The position numbers and the translations under genes were made by a program. A DNA stretch of 17,208 nt from the NCBI GenBank assembly GCA_903953195.1, contig CAJBIS010000421.1, forward strand, positions 1-17,208, read 5' to 3'. Below are positions 13,753-17,208 of this stretch, in pieces. How positions within the stretch are numbered: position 1 is the first letter of the stretch; each line of letters starts with the position of its first letter. This DNA is from an uncultured Actinomycetes bacterium. GTDB taxonomy: Bacteria; Actinomycetota; Acidimicrobiia; Acidimicrobiales; Microtrichaceae. The notes under the pieces are model-generated. The model saw only the letters and a program-made list of their open reading frames with translations. It made no database searches and was not told the DNA's origin.

Positions 13753-14427
13753 GTGACGTCCACCAGAACCTCCGAGCGCCGCGCGTCGACCCGGCACGCC
13801 GGACTGGAGCGACACGAGATCATCGACGCCGCACTCGCCATCGTCACCGCCGAAGGAGGCGCAGCGCTCACCATGCGTCGGCTCGCCGCCGACCTGGGAG
13901 TCACGACCACGACGATCTACTGGCACGTCGGCAATCGCGAACAGCTCGTCGTCGCGATCGTGGAACGCTTCGCCGAGGAGCAGTCGGCCATCCCCGTCAT
14001 CGGGCGGACGCCACGGCGACGCGTGCTGCACGCCGCCATGAACCTGTGGCGCAGCGCCCGGGGGCACCGCAACCTGACGGCGCTCGCCAGTGCCGCCGGT
14101 GCCACGACGCTGCTCGAGCTCCCACTCGAGGCGGCGCTCGCCGCCGAACTCGGCGCCGCCGGCGTCCACGGTGAGCGCGCCCGCGACGTCGTGCAGGCCG
14201 TGCTGGCGTGCATCGCCGGATTCCTGATCAGCGAGTGGCGCCCCGCCGAACAACGACCCGAGGCGCTCCGGCCGAGCGAGCTGTGGTCCCGGGTCGACGA
14301 CCCCCGCATCGACCCGTCCACGCTGCGAGCGCTGGCATCGCCCGCCGACCACGAGCGGCTCGTCGAGTCGACCCTCCGCGCGATCATCGACGCGGCCGTT
14401 CCCGAGACACACCGAGGCACCCCGTGA
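13753..14427 (+). CDS. TetR family transcriptional regulator
   Basis: The 224-residue product has an N-terminal TetR DNA-binding domain (about 18-65): HEIIDAALAIVTAEGGAALT, then the HTH MRRLAADLGVTTTTIYWHVG (41-60) and NREQLV. The remaining helical domain would bind a ligand and dimerise; it shows no further signature. The GTG start at 13753 is chosen because a promoter with leaderless spacing lies just upstream and a Shine-Dalgarno is absent. An open frame extends far upstream but is antisense to the amidohydrolase gene. The stop overlaps the next gene start (GTGA), so the regulator heads the catabolic operon. It probably represses both arms through the 25-bp palindrome until a pathway compound binds (inference). 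Confidence 0.92.
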   Translation: MTSTRTSERRASTRHAGLERHEIIDAALAIVTAEGGAALTMRRLAADLGVTTTTIYWHVGNREQLVVAIVERFAEEQSAIPVIGRTPRRRVLHAAMNLWRSARGHRNLTALASAAGATTLLELPLEAALAAELGAAGVHGERARDVVQAVLACIAGFLISEWRPAEQRPEALRPSELWSRVDDPRIDPSTLRALASPADHERLVESTLRAIIDAAVPETHRGTP

Positions 14428-15188
14428 CCGACACACCTGCGAGTCCCCCCGGCGAGATCGTCGGCATCCCCAAGCTCGTGATCCGGTACCGCACCGACGC
14501 CGACTGCATCAGCGCGCTGCTGCCGCCGGGCATGACGCCGTGGGGCGAGCCGATCGTGCAGATCGGCATCTACTGCGTGCCCGTGCACGGCGAACCCGAG
14601 TACGGCGTGAGCACCAAGGTGCCCGCCACCTGGAACGGGGTCGACGGCCAGTACAGCCTCGGGATCGGAATCGATCAGGAGTCGGCCATCTTCATCAGCC
14701 GCGAGACGAACGGCCAGCCCAAGTTCCCGTGCTCGATCCGGTACTTCCGCCTCGGCGACACCGTCCACGCCAGCTGCACCCACCAGGGCCACACGTTCCT
14801 GTCGTACCGGGGCACGATCACCGGCTCGGCCGAGATCGACGACGTCGAGACCCACGATGACGAGTGGTGGATCAAGGTGTCCCGGGCGGTCGGTGGTGCC
14901 GACGGGGCCTACGACTTCCCGCCCCACGTCGTCCGGGTGCACACCAGCGGTGTGCCCGTGCGCATCGACACGCTCGACGGCGAGTTCGAACTCCGGCCCA
15001 GTGCGTGGGACCCCTACACCGAGCTGCTGCCACAGCGGTCCGAGGCCGAGGCGGAACTCGTGACCATGCGGCACACCGGTCGCAGCATCGCGCTCGACGA
15101 GCCGCTCGATCCGGAGGCGTTCTGGCCGCATGCCGACACCATCGGCGGCTCACGCTGGCCCGGGCTGCGCGGAGGTCCCCGTGGCTGA
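14424..15188 (+). CDS. Acetoacetate decarboxylase (ADC) superfamily protein
   Basis: The 254-residue product has the layout of the ADC family, including EPIVQIGIYCVPV near the start. SRETNGQPKFPCSIRYFRLGD follows, where Lys100 in GQPK aligns with the Schiff-base lysine of acetoacetate decarboxylase. Family members with that lysine include true decarboxylases and others that catalyse aldol or hydration chemistry on oxo acids, so the reaction is open. A cytosolic location is expected since no signal peptide is seen. The GTG start overlaps the tetR stop by 4 bp. Its own stop is 8 bases inside the next gene. The context with a Rieske oxygenase, a thioesterase and an amidohydrolase suggests a step on a ring-derived or keto intermediate. 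Confidence 0.8.
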   Translation: MTDTPASPPGEIVGIPKLVIRYRTDADCISALLPPGMTPWGEPIVQIGIYCVPVHGEPEYGVSTKVPATWNGVDGQYSLGIGIDQESAIFISRETNGQPKFPCSIRYFRLGDTVHASCTHQGHTFLSYRGTITGSAEIDDVETHDDEWWIKVSRAVGGADGAYDFPPHVVRVHTSGVPVRIDTLDGEFELRPSAWDPYTELLPQRSEAEAELVTMRHTGRSIALDEPLDPEAFWPHADTIGGSRWPGLRGGPRG

Positions 15189-15606
15189 CTCCGGGATTCC
15201 GCTCCACGACTTCCTCGGGTTCGAGTTCGTCTCACCGCCCGACGGCTCGAACGTCGCCGAGGTGCGGATGCCGATCCGCCCGGAGGCCCTCGGGTTCACC
15301 GCCAACCTGCACGGCGGCGCGATCGCCACGATGGTCGACCTCACCTGCGCGCTCGCCGCGGCCAAGTTCAGCGGATTCGATCCGAGCCGGGAGTCGCTGG
15401 TCACGGCCGACATGCACGTCCGGTACGTCGGTCGACCGCGCACCGACACCGTGGTCGCCCGGGCCGAGGTGCTCCGCAAGGGCAGCCAGCTGATCGTCGT
15501 CGACTGCAAGGTCACCGACACCGACGGTCACCTGATCGCCACGGCGGACTTCGCGATGATGCTCGTGCCGGTCCGCCGGCCGCTCGAAGGGATGGAACGT
15601 GACTGA
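15181..15606 (+). CDS. PaaI-type hotdog-fold thioesterase
   Basis: The 141-residue single-domain protein has the hotdog thioesterase signature NLHGGAIATMVD (42-53), with His44-Gly-Gly and Asp53 in the positions used by PaaI-like acyl-CoA thioesterases. ADMHVRYVGRP and ATADFAMMLVPV strands follow. It would hydrolyse an acyl-CoA or aryl-CoA thioester; the substrate is unknown. The GTG start is supported by GGAGG five bases upstream, within the end of the ADC gene, and the two overlap by 8 bp. It also overlaps the Rieske gene by 8 bp. A more distant in-frame ATG at 15130 would add 17 residues and lacks such a ribosome-binding site. Confidence 0.88.
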   Translation: MADSGIPLHDFLGFEFVSPPDGSNVAEVRMPIRPEALGFTANLHGGAIATMVDLTCALAAAKFSGFDPSRESLVTADMHVRYVGRPRTDTVVARAEVLRKGSQLIVVDCKVTDTDGHLIATADFAMMLVPVRRPLEGMERD

Positions 15607-16654
15607 CACCGACCGAACGTCGATCGAGAACGTCTGGGACTCGGTGATCCCGAAACGTCGGGACTACGAGTCGAACGACCGCCGAACCTCGGGTCCCGAC
15701 AGCGGTCCGCCGATCGCCCGGGAGGACGTTCCCTACGAGCTCGGTCCGCAGCCGGAACCGCCGCCCGTTCCGAACGGCTGGTACGCAATCGCTCCGTCGA
15801 GCGGCCTGGGAGCGGGCGACGTGCTCTCGATCATCGCCGTCGAACGTGAACTGGTGGTCTTCCGCGGAGGCGATGGCGTCGCCTCGGTCATCGACGCGCA
15901 CTGTCCGCACATGGGCGCGCACCTCGGTGGCGGCACGGTGTCAGGGTCCACACTGGCGTGCCCGTACCACGGGTGGCGCTTCGACTCGAGCGGCACGTGC
16001 GTCGAGATCCCGTACAGCGACAGCCGCATCCCGGCGAAGGCGTGCGTGCCGAGCTATCCGACCCGGGAACAGGACGGCATGATCCTGTTCTGGTTCCACG
16101 CCGGCGGCGCCGAACCCGACTACGAGGTGCCCACCGTCGACGAGCGGGGTGCAGCCGGCTGGAGCGATGCGATCGAGTTCCGCGGTGAACTCGTCGCCTC
16201 GCTCCAGGACATGGCCGAGAACAACGTCGACTACACGCACTTCCACTTCGTCCACGGGCGTGAGGCGCTGAATGACTCGACGTCGAAGTTCACGACGGAC
16301 GGCCCGTTCTCCACGGTCGTCGAACGGTTCGAGGGAGAGGGCCTCACGTTCACCCGGTACACCTACGGCCCGGGCATCGCACTGCTCCGGGTGCCCGACT
16401 TCATGACGGTCCACACCGCGACCACACCGATCGACCGCCGACACGTCCGGCTGCTCTGGCACTTCTACCTGCCCGAGGCGATGGTCGGTGTGGCCGACGA
16501 GATCATCGAGGGCGTCACCGGCCCGCACGGGCTGCTCGCCGACGTGCCGATCTGGCGGGACAAGGTGTTCCGTGAGCGCCCGCTGCTCGTGAAAGGTGAC
16601 GGGCCGATCACCGAATTCCGTCGCTGGTACGACCAGTTCTACGCCGGTCGGTGA
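15599..16654 (+). CDS. Rieske non-haem iron oxygenase, oxygenase subunit
   Basis: The 351-residue product has a Rieske [2Fe-2S] domain with Cys102-x-His104 (CPHMGAHLGGG) and Cys121-x2-His124 (CPYHGW). The catalytic domain carries DMAENNVDYTHFHFVHG (203-219), where Asp210-x2-His213-x4-His218 gives the bridging Asp and two iron-binding His. Such enzymes hydroxylate or demethylate a substrate with O2 and electrons from a reductase; no reductase or ferredoxin gene lies nearby. The single-subunit layout and the ending RRWYDQFYAG recall the KshA/DAF-36 steroid oxygenase branch, but that is only suggestive. The N-terminal 55 residues are charged and Pro-rich. The GTG start overlaps the thioesterase stop by 8 bp, with GAAGG 8 bases upstream. 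It is the last gene of the TetR operon. Confidence 0.9.
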   Translation: MTDTDRTSIENVWDSVIPKRRDYESNDRRTSGPDSGPPIAREDVPYELGPQPEPPPVPNGWYAIAPSSGLGAGDVLSIIAVERELVVFRGGDGVASVIDAHCPHMGAHLGGGTVSGSTLACPYHGWRFDSSGTCVEIPYSDSRIPAKACVPSYPTREQDGMILFWFHAGGAEPDYEVPTVDERGAAGWSDAIEFRGELVASLQDMAENNVDYTHFHFVHGREALNDSTSKFTTDGPFSTVVERFEGEGLTFTRYTYGPGIALLRVPDFMTVHTATTPIDRRHVRLLWHFYLPEAMVGVADEIIEGVTGPHGLLADVPIWRDKVFRERPLLVKGDGPITEFRRWYDQFYAGR

Positions 16655-16658
16655 CGGC

Positions 16659-16687
16659 CTGACACCGCCGGTTACTGACAGTAGGGT
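16659..16687 (+). promoter_or_regulatory. Acyltransferase promoter, -35 CTGACA and -10 TAGGGT
   Basis: CTGACA (16659-16664), a 17-base spacer and TAGGGT (16682-16687) precede the ATG by six bases. The hexamer and its distance to the start codon are the same as at radA. This separates the acyltransferase gene from the oxygenase operon. Confidence 0.6.
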
Positions 16688-16693
16688 CTGGCG

Positions 16694-17208
16694 ATGTTGA
16701 CCCTGCTGGCCCGGTGGTTCCTCGCTCTGTGGAGATGGAAGGTGGTCCCCGGTCCCGAGCCGGTGCCGGAACGTTGCGTGATGATCGCCGCGCCGCACAC
16801 CTCGAACTGGGACTTCCTCATCACGCTGGCGATGGCCCGAGTCGTCGGCGTGAAGATCAACTGGCTCGGCAAGCGTGAGATGTTCGCGGGCCCAGCTGCA
16901 CCGATCATGCGGCGGCTCGGCGGTGTGCCCGTCGATCGGAGCGCGCCGGGCGGGCTCGTCGAGTCGCTCGCGAAGACCTTGACCGACAGCGATCGCATGG
17001 TGCTCGTCGTGCCGGCCGAGGGCACCCGATCGAAGACCGAGTACTGGAAGTCTGGCTTCTACCGAATCGCCGAGATGGCCAACGTCCCCATCGTCTGTGC
17101 CTACGTCGACATGGCGAGCCGCTCCGGCGGCTTCGGCCCGGTCATCACCCCGACCGGCGACCTGGTCGCCGACATGGACGTGATGCGCGAGTTCTACGCC
17201 GACAAGAC
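16694..17208 (+). CDS. PlsC-type 1-acylglycerol-3-phosphate acyltransferase family, N-terminal part (3' end outside window)
   Basis: The open frame runs 171 codons to the window edge without a stop. It has the acyltransferase motif His35-x4-Asp40 (HTSNWD), then a GKREMF segment. GGVPVDRS corresponds to the substrate-binding block, and PAEGTRS (107-113) to the EGTR motif. NVPIVCAYVD is the last conserved block. This family transfers acyl groups to lysophosphatidate or related acceptors at the membrane. The short N-terminus with one hydrophobic Trp-rich segment (LLARWFLALWRW) could be a membrane-associating helix. The subfamily, with HTSNWD rather than NHxSxxD, is often annotated as a glycerol acyltransferase. 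Its exact acceptor is uncertain. The leaderless-type promoter supports the ATG. Confidence 0.87.
   Translation, partial: MLTLLARWFLALWRWKVVPGPEPVPERCVMIAAPHTSNWDFLITLAMARVVGVKINWLGKREMFAGPAAPIMRRLGGVPVDRSAPGGLVESLAKTLTDSDRMVLVVPAEGTRSKTEYWKSGFYRIAEMANVPIVCAYVDMASRSGGFGPVITPTGDLVADMDVMREFYADK

Noticed and set aside
12472..14427. A 651-codon plus-strand open frame ending with the TetR protein
   Set aside because: The first 427 codons are antisense to the amidohydrolase gene and resemble no protein. The promoter and palindrome directly before 13753 show where tetR begins.
16649..16667. CGGTG/CACCG hairpin after the Rieske oxygenase gene as a terminator
   Set aside because: Only 5 bp pair, there is no U-tract, and it overlaps the proposed -35 of the acyltransferase gene.
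1..17208. tRNA, rRNA, riboswitch, CRISPR, insertion sequence, phage or defence genes
   Set aside because: No cloverleaf, repeat-spacer array, transposase, integrase or terminal inverted repeats were seen. Every intergenic gap is about 100 bases or shorter, leaving no room for a long RNA element.

Overview
The window is high-GC, densely packed bacterial chromosome. GTG starts and 4- to 8-bp gene overlaps are frequent. Several -10 elements of the form TANNNT sit 6-7 bases before the start codon, as expected for leaderless mRNAs. RadA, DisA, a mycobacterial-type CRP regulator and an LppM-type lipoprotein together point to Actinomycetota. An Acidimicrobiia-like lineage such as Ilumatobacter is my best guess, but this rests on gene content and style, not on a database match.

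Left part (1-7671), housekeeping: the 3' end of clpC, an lppM-like lipoprotein gene, radA, disA and a dienelactone-hydrolase-like gene run rightward. A crp-type regulator gene runs leftward and is divergent from ispD-ispF-rlmB. The order clpC-radA-disA...ispD-ispF...rlmB is an old conserved neighbourhood shared with Bacillus and Mycobacterium. It links proteolysis, DNA repair, c-di-AMP synthesis, MEP isoprenoid synthesis and 23S rRNA methylation. Here a CRP-family gene lies immediately before ispD, where mycobacteria have carD, and cysS is absent between ispF and rlmB. The crp and ispD promoters appear to share overlapping -10 hexamers.

Middle part (7684-11410): an unassigned conserved actinobacterial protein is followed, in convergent orientation, by an exported pair. 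A DUF1800 protein with a Thr/Ser-rich stalk overlaps a Tat-exported DUF1501 protein by 4 bp.

Right part (11486-16654), an apparent catabolic or detoxification cluster around one TetR regulator: leftward are an amidohydrolase-2 family protein and an SDR dehydrogenase. Rightward, with every junction overlapping, are TetR, an acetoacetate-decarboxylase-fold protein, a hotdog thioesterase and a Rieske non-haem iron oxygenase. A 25-bp palindrome with 11 of 12 matched base pairs covers the tetR promoter and is the probable operator controlling both arms. The substrate cannot be read from the sequence. The window ends inside a PlsC-type acyltransferase gene with its own leaderless-type promoter.

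I found no RNA gene, insertion sequence, CRISPR array or phage gene. There is no clearly new system. The best candidates for something undescribed are the TetR-governed oxygenase/decarboxylase/amidohydrolase cluster, the overlapping divergent crp/ispD promoters, and an IspF with an altered active-site loop.
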